From NCBI RefSeq assembly GCF_016901225.1, contig NZ_JAFEUL010000002.1, positions 186,001 to 250,000 on the forward strand: a DNA stretch of 64,000 bases. Reading direction: 5' to 3'. Shown here one piece after another: positions 1 through 7,810 of the stretch. The translations under genes were made by a program, and so were the position numbers. The notes under the pieces are model-generated. The model worked only from the letters and a program-made list of their open reading frames with translations, was not told the origin of the DNA and did not search any database. The DNA is from Actibacterium sp. 188UL27-1 (GTDB taxonomy: Bacteria > Pseudomonadota > Alphaproteobacteria > Rhodobacterales > Rhodobacteraceae). The number at the start of each line of letters is the position of its first letter. Position 1 is the first letter of the stretch.

Positions 1-1
1 T

Positions 2-1393
2 GAGCGGCCGGATGTCGTTGCCTATACCACAAGCGTCGGGCGCAGCCTGACCCGGTTTGTCCTGACCTACACACCGCAGGACCCCGATCCCTCTCTTGGG
101 CAATTGGTCATCCGCGCAACGTCATCAGAAGACATCCCGGTCCTGCGCGATGACCTGGCCGACTTTGCCAAAGATAGGTTGCCCTGGGCCGAAACCCGCG
201 TCGAACAGATCATCTATGGTCCCCCTGTCGGCGCGGATGTCGAGGTGCGCCTGAGTGGGCCCGACCCGGATGTGCTGCGCGCACTCGCCGATGAAGCGCA
301 GCAGATTTTCGAAGAGCAGACCGACCTGCTGGTCACCGAACGTTCGGATTGGCGGGAGCGTGAACTGGGCACTCGGCCGATCTATGCCACCGACCGGTCC
401 CAGACCCTGGGCATCGGGCGCAGCGATGTCTCCCAGGCCATCGCACTTGCCACCGACGGCATCCGCGCTGGTACCTTGCGGGAGCGGGAACGTCTGATCC
501 CCATCGTCATTCGCACGCCACGTGACGAACTGGGCCAGGATACCGCCCTTTTGGATCAACTGGTCTATGCCCCGGCCACCGGCGGCTATACCAACCTGTC
601 GCAAACGATTGACGGGTTCGATGTGGTCGTCCGCGACACGCTGATCCAGCGCCGGGACCGTGTCCCGACGATCAGCGTGCAGGGCTTTACGGTGCCGGGC
701 GTTTTGCCCCCTGTCGCCTTTGGCGAGGTGCGCGCGGCCGTCGAAGGCATCGCCATACCGCCCGGATACCGCATGGAATGGGGCGGTGAGTTCGAAAGCG
801 CAGGCGACGCCATGGCCAGCTTGGGCAAGCAGATGCCGCTCAGCTTTGGCGTCATGCTCCTGATCACCGTTTTGCTGTTTGGTAAGCTCCGCCAGACTGC
901 GGTGATCTGGACAATCGTGCCCATGGCTGTCAACGGTGTGGCCCTTGGCCTGCTCTTTACCGGGTTGCCGTTCAGCTTCACCGCAATGCTGGGCCTTTTG
1001 AGCCTGTCGGGAATGCTGATCAAAAACGCAATCGTCCTGGTCGAAGAGATCGACGCCCAGAAGGAAGAAGAGGGCCTGCCCCAATCAGAAGCGGTTGTGC
1101 AGGCCTCTATCAGCCGTTTGCGTCCTGTCATTCTGGCCGCGACGACGACGATCCTGGGCATGGTGCCGTTACTCTTTGATGTGTTCTTCGCCTCCATGGC
1201 GGTGACGATCATGGCTGGTCTGGGCTTTGCCTCTCTGCTGACCCTGATTGGCATTCCCGCCCTTTACCACACCTACCTACGCAAGGAGCGCCGGGCCGAG
1301 AAGGCAGCGAAAAACGCGCCTCAAACACCCACGCCACAACGGGGCCCGATCCAGCATGGGCCGAAACAAATCAAACCGCTTGCGGCGGAATAG
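2..1393 (+). CDS. RND efflux transporter, C-terminal part (5' end outside window)
   Basis: The frame is open from base 2, so the gene begins before the window and only about 463 C-terminal residues are visible; full RND pumps exceed 1000. The visible part starts in the periplasmic porter region and ends with five membrane segments. One of these reads MLIKNAIVLVEEID, typical of the HAE/AcrB-type permease. RND pumps sit in the inner membrane and expel drugs, metals or lipophilic compounds by proton antiport, together with a periplasmic adaptor that should lie upstream. The last 30 residues are a lysine- and proline-rich cytoplasmic tail. A HAD-like gene follows after about 50 nt, on the same strand. 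The substrate cannot be told from this fragment. Confidence 0.93.
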   Translation, partial: ERPDVVAYTTSVGRSLTRFVLTYTPQDPDPSLGQLVIRATSSEDIPVLRDDLADFAKDRLPWAETRVEQIIYGPPVGADVEVRLSGPDPDVLRALADEAQQIFEEQTDLLVTERSDWRERELGTRPIYATDRSQTLGIGRSDVSQAIALATDGIRAGTLRERERLIPIVIRTPRDELGQDTALLDQLVYAPATGGYTNLSQTIDGFDVVVRDTLIQRRDRVPTISVQGFTVPGVLPPVAFGEVRAAVEGIAIPPGYRMEWGGEFESAGDAMASLGKQMPLSFGVMLLITVLLFGKLRQTAVIWTIVPMAVNGVALGLLFTGLPFSFTAMLGLLSLSGMLIKNAIVLVEEIDAQKEEEGLPQSEAVVQASISRLRPVILAATTTILGMVPLLFDVFFASMAVTIMAGLGFASLLTLIGIPALYHTYLRKERRAEKAAKNAPQTPTPQRGPIQHGPKQIKPLAAE

Positions 1394-1445
1394 TCGCCGC
1401 GGCGCGTTAAAGACTTATCATTATAAACAAGGAAAGGACCGCAGC

Positions 1446-2126
1446 ATGTACGCAATTCTCCTTGGCTCCATCGGATCCGTCGTCGAGACCTCAGAAATGC
1501 AGCGCACCGCCTTTAACATGGCCTTTCGGGAACACGGCCTGAACTGGACGTGGCAACGCGACTTTTATCAGAACATGTTGCGGATATCGGGCGGGTCCGG
1601 GCGCATCGCGACCTATGCTGCGGGATGTGGGCAAACCGTGGACCCGATCGCGATCCACGCGACCAAGACCCGGATTTTCAATGATCTGCTGGACGAAAGC
1701 GGGATCGAATTGCGACGCGGCGTCCTGAGCCTGCTGGCCTTTGCCAAGAGCATGGGCTGCAAGACGGGTTTCATCACCTCGACAGAGCTGCAGACCGTCA
1801 ACCGCATCCGCGCTGGGATCAAGGTTGGCCCCGGCACAACATTCGATGTTTTTACCAGCCGCCATAATGGTTTGGCCGACAAGCCTGATCCGGCAGTCTA
1901 CAGGTATGCCCTGGCTGAGCTTGGCATCGCCCCGGCCAAGGCCGTCGCGATCGAAGATAATGCCGACGGCATCCGCGCCGCCAAGGCCGCGGGCCTCGTT
2001 ACCATCGCCTTCCCCGGCGAAAATACGATGGCCCACGATGTCTCTCAGGCCGATCACATCGCCTCCGACGATCTGGTCGCAGCCCTATGCAACGCCGTCG
2101 ACTTCGCTATGGAGCCTGTTGAATGA
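1446..2126 (+). CDS. HAD-superfamily (CbbY-like) protein lacking the DxD nucleophile
   Basis: A 226-residue protein with the layout of CbbY/beta-phosphoglucomutase-type HAD hydrolases. Motif II (Thr in FITST), motif III (Lys in DKPDP) and motif IV (Glu-Asp in AIEDNADGI) are present. Motif I is changed: where the family has F-D-x-D-G-T, this protein has L6-G7-S8-I9-G10-S11, so both the nucleophile and the acid/base aspartate are missing. Phosphatase chemistry is therefore unlikely. The ATG at 1446 was chosen because AAGGAAAGG precedes it and the family start fits; an in-frame upstream extension to 1248 lies inside the RND gene. Its stop overlaps the start of the dioxygenase gene (ATGA), so the two are translationally coupled. 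A close paralogue with the same change lies at 42207-42890. Confidence 0.85.
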   Translation: MYAILLGSIGSVVETSEMQRTAFNMAFREHGLNWTWQRDFYQNMLRISGGSGRIATYAAGCGQTVDPIAIHATKTRIFNDLLDESGIELRRGVLSLLAFAKSMGCKTGFITSTELQTVNRIRAGIKVGPGTTFDVFTSRHNGLADKPDPAVYRYALAELGIAPAKAVAIEDNADGIRAAKAAGLVTIAFPGENTMAHDVSQADHIASDDLVAALCNAVDFAMEPVE

Positions 2127-2887
2127 ACCTGACCACCCAGATCAGCCCCAATCCGGAGATCGCCGTGGCGCCGTTGAACACCGCTGCCGTCCGCCAACAG
2201 GTCGAGGCGGACGGCGTTGTCAAATTGTCGTCCAATGGCATGACGGCCCATGGGTTCGTGGATTTCCTCTCAACCCTCGGTCCATTGATGTTCACCGAAG
2301 GTGAGATCCCGCTCAAGGCGTTACCAGACTTGAACATTGTCACCAATGTCGGTCGGACGAAACCGCCCCGAAGCGTGTTTCACTCCGACACAACATATGT
2401 CCGCAGACCGCCGTCCTTCTCGGGCTTGATCGCGGCAGACGTGCCGGAGCAGGGCGGGGCCACCCTCTTTACCGATCAGTATGCCGCATTTGAGGCGCTG
2501 CCCGATGCGTTGCAGACATTGCTGATGGGCGCCACGATGCTCCACTCTGTGACCGAGGTCGATCTGAGCGATGGGGCAGAGCGCGACTGTCGTCACCCCG
2601 TCCTGCGGCGCCATCCCGGAACGGGGCGCACCGCCCTTTATCTGACGACGACCGCGCGTTGCTCCGAGTTGCGCCTGGCGGATGGATCAGATCGCAGCGA
2701 TCTGATCCAGACGCTCTATGACCACTCGCTCAATTTGCAGCCACCCCGCGCCCATCGCTGGCGGGCCGGAGATGTGGTGATCTGGGACAATCGCTGCACC
2801 CTGCATGCTGCGGACCATTCCGCAGTGGTCGGCAACCGCACGCTCTATCGCGGCATGGTGCGTGGAGAGATACCGGAATCCGCCTAG
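2123..2887 (+). CDS. TauD/TfdA-family Fe(II)/2-oxoglutarate dioxygenase
   Basis: A 254-residue protein with the non-haem iron triad of the TauD/TfdA family: His87 and Asp89 in FHSDTTY, and a distal His228 in WDNRCTLHAAD. An arginine in RTLYRGMVRG would bind 2-oxoglutarate. The family hydroxylates taurine, alkyl sulfates, phenoxyacetates, betaines and related acids in the cytoplasm, giving succinate and CO2. The protein is slightly shorter than TauD of E. coli. It overlaps the upstream HAD-like gene by 4 nt and lies downstream of an RND pump, so the three may be one unit. No sulfonate transporter is nearby, and taurine should not be assumed as substrate. Confidence 0.87.
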   Translation: MNLTTQISPNPEIAVAPLNTAAVRQQVEADGVVKLSSNGMTAHGFVDFLSTLGPLMFTEGEIPLKALPDLNIVTNVGRTKPPRSVFHSDTTYVRRPPSFSGLIAADVPEQGGATLFTDQYAAFEALPDALQTLLMGATMLHSVTEVDLSDGAERDCRHPVLRRHPGTGRTALYLTTTARCSELRLADGSDRSDLIQTLYDHSLNLQPPRAHRWRAGDVVIWDNRCTLHAADHSAVVGNRTLYRGMVRGEIPESA

Positions 2888-2985
2888 GCCTCTTGGGAGC
2901 GAACCACCAACAGGGCTTTCGCCAACCTACAGCTACGGCAAAGACCTAGCTTACTCCCGATTTAGTTCGCCTGTATAGGCCGCTC

Positions 2986-4296
2986 TTATGCCTCTACGCC
3001 AAATACCCGGGCAAAGATCGTGTCGACATGCTTGGTGTGGTAGGCAAGGTCAAAGGCATCTTCCAGTTCCGCCTTCGACATCACCGCGGTGACGTCTGGG
3101 TCGGCCTTCAATTCTTCCAGGAAATCCGCACTTTCTTCCCACACTTTCATGGCGTTGCGCTGCACCACTGCATAGCTCGCTTCTCGGCTCAAACCTTTCT
3201 GAGTCAGCGCCAGCAGAACCCGTTGGGAATGGACCAAACCGCGGAATTTATTCAGGTTGGCCATCATCGTGTCGGGATAGACCACCAGTTTATCGATCAC
3301 CCCCGTCAGGCGTGACAATGCAAAATCCAGCGTCACGGTTGCATCGGGCCCGATCATCCGCTCGACCGAGGAATGCGAGATATCGCGCTCGTGCCACAGG
3401 GCCACATTTTCCATCGCAGGCACCACGGCCATCCGCACCAGGCGGGCCAGTCCCGTCAGGTTCTCGGTCAGCACCGGATTGCGCTTGTGGGGCATGGCAG
3501 AGCTGCCCTTTTGCCCTTTGCTAAAGAACTCTTCGGCTTCCAACACCTCGGTCCGCTGCATATGGCGGATCTCGATGGCGATATTCTCGATGGAGCTGGC
3601 CACCACGCCCAGGGCCGCAAAAAATGCTGCATGGCGGTCGCGCGGGATCACCTGCGTGCTGATCGGTTCGGGTTCCAGACCCATCTGGGCGCAGACGTGG
3701 GCCTCCACCGCCGGGTCGATGTTGGCAAATGTGCCCACCGCTCCAGAGATCGCACCGGTCGCCACTTCGGCCCGGGCGGCCTGCAGTCGGGTCTTGTTGC
3801 GGGCCATCTCCGCGTAAAAGCGGGCAAAGGTCAGGCCCATCGTCGTGGGCTCGGCATGGATCCCGTGGCTCCGCCCGATCCGCACGTCGTGCTTGTGCTC
3901 ATGGGCGCGCCGCTTCAGCGCCGCCAGCAACCCATCCATATCGGCCAGCAGCAGGTCGCAGGCGCGCACCAGTTGTACATTCAGCGTTGTGTCCAGCACG
4001 TCCGAACTGGTCATGCCCTGGTGGACGAACCGCGCCTCTTCTTCGCCTACGATTTCTGCCAGATGGGTCAGAAAGGCGATGACATCATGCTTTGTCACGG
4101 CCTCGATCTCGTCGATCCGCGCCACGTCAAAGGCCACATCGCTGGCTTTCCAGACGGCCGCTGCATTCTCCGCTGGGATCACGCCCAGCTTGGCCTGGGC
4201 ATCGCAGGCATGCGCCTCGATCTCAAACCAGATGCGGAACTTGGTGTCGGGGGACCAGATGGCAACCATATCAGGACGGGCATACCGAGGGATCAT
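2986..4296 (-). CDS. purB: Adenylosuccinate lyase
   Basis: A 436-residue fumarate-lyase-superfamily enzyme. It removes fumarate from SAICAR and from adenylosuccinate, in steps of de novo purine synthesis and of AMP formation. The superfamily signature GSSAMPHKRNP with its flexible catalytic Ser loop is present, and the N-terminus MIPRYARPDMVAIWS is the usual PurB start. The open frame extends about 62 codons further upstream, but that extension is not protein-like and the normal length (about 435) fits ATG 4296. It is a single gene, convergent with the dioxygenase gene. Catalysis needs a homotetramer in the cytoplasm. Confidence 0.97.
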   Translation of the reverse strand: MIPRYARPDMVAIWSPDTKFRIWFEIEAHACDAQAKLGVIPAENAAAVWKASDVAFDVARIDEIEAVTKHDVIAFLTHLAEIVGEEEARFVHQGMTSSDVLDTTLNVQLVRACDLLLADMDGLLAALKRRAHEHKHDVRIGRSHGIHAEPTTMGLTFARFYAEMARNKTRLQAARAEVATGAISGAVGTFANIDPAVEAHVCAQMGLEPEPISTQVIPRDRHAAFFAALGVVASSIENIAIEIRHMQRTEVLEAEEFFSKGQKGSSAMPHKRNPVLTENLTGLARLVRMAVVPAMENVALWHERDISHSSVERMIGPDATVTLDFALSRLTGVIDKLVVYPDTMMANLNKFRGLVHSQRVLLALTQKGLSREASYAVVQRNAMKVWEESADFLEELKADPDVTAVMSKAELEDAFDLAYHTKHVDTIFARVFGVEA

Positions 4297-4599
4297 GCGG
4301 CGCGTTAACCTTTTTGCTAGAGAATTTCGCCCACATGCCATAATGTTAACCGAGGGGTACGGCAAGGCGATGGGGGCACGTGTGACACAGGTCACGCCCA
4401 GGCTTGCGATTGATGTCACCGGTTCAGCCTTGGCAGAGCCCTGTTTTGTCACGCAGTCCCTATCGCTCAATTCTGGAAACATTGCTCAACGTTACGGCGG
4501 TATTGCCCCGGAATGCGCAACAGTGTGTTGTCGGGTCGTGGTGCCCGGCGGACAGTCTTTGTGCAACGTTGAACACGGCAGCCAAGGAACCCTGCGGCC
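4297..4599. other. Intergenic region between purB and a DUF6314 gene
   Basis: About 300 bases with no convincing gene; it must carry the divergent promoters. The only local structure I see is GTGAC-ACAG-GTCAC at 4382-4395, a 5-bp inverted repeat that resembles weak CRP/FNR-type half sites and could be chance. Frames reading through the region are extensions of purB or have atypical composition. Confidence 0.5.
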
Positions 4600-5034
4600 A
4601 TGACGACCAAGATACGCGATTTGCTTGATTTCGAAGGCACCTGGACCCTGGAGCGGATGATCCAGGACCGTCTTACCGGAACGGACAGCACCCTGACCGG
4701 CACCGCCAAACTCAGCCGTGGCAAGGACGGCGCATTGGATTATGCGGAGGAGGGTGAGTTGAAGGTGCCTGATCAGCCGCCGCTGACCGCCTCCCGCAAA
4801 TACCAGTGGAGCCGCAAGAATGGGGGCCAGGTCGCCGTCGATTTCGAAGACGGCGCGCCTTTTCACAGTTTTTCCCTGAATCGCACAATGCCCGAAGCCA
4901 CGCATATGTGCCCGCCTGACATGTACCATGTCACCTATGACTTCAGCCGATGGCCCATCTGGTCGGTCGAATGGCGCGTCCAGGGGCCGCGCAAATCCTA
5001 CCGTCTGCGGTCCGAATACACCCGCCAACGTTAA
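4600..5034 (+). CDS. DUF6314 family protein
   Basis: A 144-residue protein. The pattern FEGTWTLERMIQDR near the N-terminus, followed by a GTAKLSR strand, a YAEEGEL strand, a Y-x-W motif and DFEDGAPFHSFSL, matches the DUF6314 family of small beta-rich proteins that is frequent in Rhodobacteraceae. The fold looks like a closed beta barrel, which often binds a small hydrophobic ligand, but no function is established and no catalytic residues stand out. There is no signal peptide. It stands alone between divergent purB and the next membrane-protein gene. Confidence 0.8.
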   Translation: MTTKIRDLLDFEGTWTLERMIQDRLTGTDSTLTGTAKLSRGKDGALDYAEEGELKVPDQPPLTASRKYQWSRKNGGQVAVDFEDGAPFHSFSLNRTMPEATHMCPPDMYHVTYDFSRWPIWSVEWRVQGPRKSYRLRSEYTRQR

Positions 5035-5166
5035 GATCCGGCGCAGGGTATTACTGAAAGTTCGATGTAATAGCGGTGCATCCATTCCGACAAATGCTTG
5101 ACCGATAGCAATTGATTAGGTCCTAGGGGCTAGGTTGCGCTGGCATCACCAAAGGGGCTGCACGGC

Positions 5167-6381
5167 GTGGATATTGAAAGTCTGATTGATCTGGCCGCCT
5201 CGCTGGGTCTGATCGTCCTCCTTGGGCTGGCCTATGGCAGGTTGCACCGCTGGCTGGATTTCCCCCATGGCAGTCAGGCCATCTTGGGCCTGATTTTCGG
5301 GCTCGCCGCGGTCGTCCAGATGTATCGTCCGTTTGAGCCGACAGACGGCCTGATCATCGATTTGCGCAATATTCCCATAGCGCTGGCCGGTGCTTTCCTC
5401 AGCGGGCGGGCTGTCTTGATCTGTGTGGCCGTGGCGGTGACGGTTCGGCTGCAGATCGGTGGCATGGGGATGTGGGCCGGCATCGCCGGGTTGACTGTTG
5501 CGGCCAGTATGGGTGTGATTTGGGCCAAATTCACCAAGAACATGCCGACCCGGCAGTATCCTCAAATGATCGCCCTGGCTGTGCTGGCATCGACCCATCT
5601 GCTGGCGGGGCTGGTCCTGCCGGATGACGCGCGCCTGTGGTTCTTTGCGCAGGCCGCCTTGCCAATTTTTGCGGTGAATGTGGCCATCATCCCGATCATC
5701 AGCATCCTGTTGGAGGGGGAGAGGCGCAAATTTCAGGAGGAGTGCCGACTCAAGGCCTCCGTCAGCCTTGATCCCGACAATGGCTTGATGACCCCCCAGG
5801 CATTTGCGCAGGAATGCGCGATCCGGTCCAGTGCCCTGGCCGATGGCTCCTACACGCAAGCGCTCGTTATCCGGCTGCGGCCCTGTCGGTCGCTATACAC
5901 ATGGAGTAACGGGCGCATGCGGAACAGGCTATTGGCTGCCATGTTCCTGCGCCTTCAGGAAATCATCCCCCACGCCGATTTTGCTGGCACATACCAATGC
6001 AGGCTTCTGCTTGTTCCGCTGTCTCAACTGGATCTTCTGCGCCTGGAAGATCTAACACTGCAAATCACGCGCCACGCGACCAGCTTGCCCTATGCCGTGC
6101 AGGAAAATTTTTGGCACCGCATCGCCATTGATATCAAAGTCGTCGACCTTGTGACCCATCAGTCTCTTGAGCATCAGTTGATCAAACTCTCCTTTAAGGA
6201 CGGGTTGGTCACGCTGCCCGCGCAGCTGGGCCGGAACGGTTTGGAAGACAGACCCAATGCTACGCTTGCGCTGGGCTTTCGCGGACCCAACAGGACCAAG
6301 GTGGAAACGATGTTTCACAAGGCCGAACTCCTCATGAAGCTGTCTTCGGAGCAGCGGCGCCGCATTCGACAAAACCTCTGA
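5167..6381 (+). CDS. 5TM (LytS/YhcK-type) membrane protein with a degenerate GGDEF-like domain
   Basis: A 404-residue protein starting with GTG at 5167. Residues 1 to about 180 form five to six membrane segments; the stretch YRPFEPTDGLIIDLRNIPI followed by AGAFLSGR matches the 5TMR-LYT sensor domain. After residue 185 a cytoplasmic region begins with DPDNGLMTPQAF, which aligns with the D-x-L-T-G-L-x-N-R-R-x-F opening of GGDEF diguanylate cyclases. Where GGDEF should stand the sequence reads AGTYQC, so it cannot be an active cyclase. It may be a degenerate GGDEF receptor or a scaffold. It stands alone on the plus strand with no obvious partner. The GGDEF relation is my alignment by eye. Confidence 0.75.
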   Translation: MDIESLIDLAASLGLIVLLGLAYGRLHRWLDFPHGSQAILGLIFGLAAVVQMYRPFEPTDGLIIDLRNIPIALAGAFLSGRAVLICVAVAVTVRLQIGGMGMWAGIAGLTVAASMGVIWAKFTKNMPTRQYPQMIALAVLASTHLLAGLVLPDDARLWFFAQAALPIFAVNVAIIPIISILLEGERRKFQEECRLKASVSLDPDNGLMTPQAFAQECAIRSSALADGSYTQALVIRLRPCRSLYTWSNGRMRNRLLAAMFLRLQEIIPHADFAGTYQCRLLLVPLSQLDLLRLEDLTLQITRHATSLPYAVQENFWHRIAIDIKVVDLVTHQSLEHQLIKLSFKDGLVTLPAQLGRNGLEDRPNATLALGFRGPNRTKVETMFHKAELLMKLSSEQRRRIRQNL

Positions 6382-6486
6382 CATCGCAGGGCCAATTCCG
6401 CAGAAGCCCGTGCCGTTAGCGCAACCCCCTTGCACCTCCCCCCCGCATAGGGCAAGCCGTTGTGAAACCACGACTTGGAGGTTCCG

Positions 6487-7134
6487 ATGGCCCAAACCGC
6501 AACAACATCCGATCTGTCCCTGGCAGAGGTGCTTGGCCCCGAAAGCGGCCTTGGCCTGCGCGTCAAGCAGGCCGTGCTGGTCCTTGCCGGGATCGCACTT
6601 TTGGCCATCGCAGCCAAGATCCAGGTGCCGCTATGGCCATCGCCCGTTCCGGTCACCATGGGCACATTCGCCGTCCTGACCATCGGCGCCAGCTATGGGC
6701 CGCGTTTGGGTCTGGCGACGATCGTGGGCTATCTTGCTTTGGGCGCGGCGGGGCTGAATATCTTTGCCAGTTCCAGCGCTGAGAATTACGGCATCGGGTA
6801 TATGCTGGGCGGCTCGGGTGGCTACCTTTTGGGCTATATTCTGGCTGTGGCCTATCTGGGCTGGTCCTCCCGTCGCGGTCTGGACCGCTCGATCGAGGGG
6901 ATGGGGGGCGCAATGCTGGTCGCCAGCCTCGCGATCTATGTGCCAGGCTTGCTGTGGCTGAACCAGTGGATCGTCGTGGGCGACCGTTTCAATGCGGCTG
7001 AATTCTCGTCAATCTGGGATCAGACACTGGCCTGGGGCTTGACCCCGTTCCTGATCGGCGATCTGCTCAAGCTCGCTTTGGCAGCGCTGCTGATCCCGGC
7101 TCTCTGGGCGCTTGTCGGCAAGGCCCGCCGCTAA
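6487..7134 (+). CDS. bioY: BioY, biotin ECF-transporter substrate-binding component
   Basis: A 215-residue, six-helix membrane protein. The segment AKIQVPLWPSPVPVTMGTF is the conserved BioY motif at the biotin site, followed by GASYGPRLGLAT and a Gly-rich GGSGGYLLGY helix. BioY binds biotin in the inner membrane and works alone or with BioM/BioN or a shared ECF energy module. No bioM or bioN is adjacent, so it is either a solitary BioY or borrows a module. ATG 6487 was chosen over the in-frame 6475 start because TTGGAGGT lies just upstream. I found no BioR operator in the 100 bases before it. Confidence 0.95.
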   Translation: MAQTATTSDLSLAEVLGPESGLGLRVKQAVLVLAGIALLAIAAKIQVPLWPSPVPVTMGTFAVLTIGASYGPRLGLATIVGYLALGAAGLNIFASSSAENYGIGYMLGGSGGYLLGYILAVAYLGWSSRRGLDRSIEGMGGAMLVASLAIYVPGLLWLNQWIVVGDRFNAAEFSSIWDQTLAWGLTPFLIGDLLKLALAALLIPALWALVGKARR

Positions 7135-7229
7135 GCCTACACGGGTTGCGGCACCAAATCTGATTGCCGCTACGCGATCACATTGGCCCGGAACGCGCAG
7201 AGCGACCCGGGCCTTTTCATGTCCGGCGG

Positions 7230-7661
7230 TCACAGATGATAGATCAGCGCCATATTGATACAGGCTGCCAGTTCAGCTTCCGCCAATGGGGTCTTCACTG
7301 AAATCAGAACGGCCCTGTTCTTTTCATAGGCAAATGCATCGGGAAACCGGGCGTGATATCGCCCAACCAGATCGGTCTGGCAATGGACCAGCATCTTGCA
7401 ATGGGACGGGCGCGTTGCATCATCCGACAACCGGATCGTCGTCCCGGTCTTTGACGCCTCGGTCACATAGGCGGGCTGTCCCCATTTCAGGGTTTCCGTC
7501 AGCGTCTTGATCCTTGGATCCGCTGCGGCTACGGCAAAGATCAGTTCGCGGATGTCCATCAATCGCTGCGCAACCAGTGGGGGATAGCCTGCCAACACGC
7601 CTGCAACCTCGCGATCAACAGCCGGAGCTTTGGTTTGCGCTTTTTGGACCACATGCGTCAC
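7230..7661 (-). CDS. DUF1801 domain-containing protein
   Basis: A 143-residue protein of the DUF1801 (YdhG-like) fold: a helical N-terminal part with RLMDIRELIFAVAA, then LTETLKWGQPAY, typical of the family core, and C-terminal strands. The biochemical role is unknown. No membrane segment or signal peptide. It is convergent with bioY and divergent from xdhC; the spacer to xdhC holds an 11-bp-phased repeat array. Confidence 0.87.
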   Translation of the reverse strand: MTHVVQKAQTKAPAVDREVAGVLAGYPPLVAQRLMDIRELIFAVAAADPRIKTLTETLKWGQPAYVTEASKTGTTIRLSDDATRPSHCKMLVHCQTDLVGRYHARFPDAFAYEKNRAVLISVKTPLAEAELAACINMALIYHL

Positions 7662-7745
7662 AGAACCGGCCTTTTTGCTGCAAGCACGGTATCACGGGCA
7701 GATGGACAGATCTTGCTAAAGTCCTGCGGCACCGTGCGGAGCGTA

Positions 7746-7783
7746 TGTATGCTATGTGCATGGAATGTGCATGGATTGTGCAT
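7746..7783 (+). repeat. 11-bp-phased pentamer array A
   Basis: Four pentamers start exactly 11 bp apart: TGTAT at 7746 and TGCAT at 7757, 7768 and 7779. The two central 11-mers (ATGTGCATGGA, 7754-7764 and 7765-7775) are identical. A relaxed unit, TGCGG at 7735, keeps the phase. The array ends 28 bp before the xdhC start codon, where a regulator or RNA polymerase would bind. Arrays with the same period and core occur at 28867-28904 and 55241-55278. Confidence 0.8.
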
Positions 7784-7810
7784 CGGAAAAATGCGGCCTA
7801 GGCTATCCAG

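Noticed and set aside
125-1084. Long minus-strand ORF opposite the RND gene.
   Set aside because: It is a codon-bias shadow of the RND coding sequence; composition is unlike a protein and no family is recognisable. Similar shadows elsewhere were ignored.
5055-5081. Possible fourth 11-bp-phased array (TGAAA, TGTAA, TGCAT).
   Set aside because: Only the TGTAA (5066) and TGCAT (5077) units resemble the core and the phase is not continued, so it may be chance.
7134-7230. Terminator after bioY.
   Set aside because: There is a GC-rich stretch followed by four T, but no stem of useful length.
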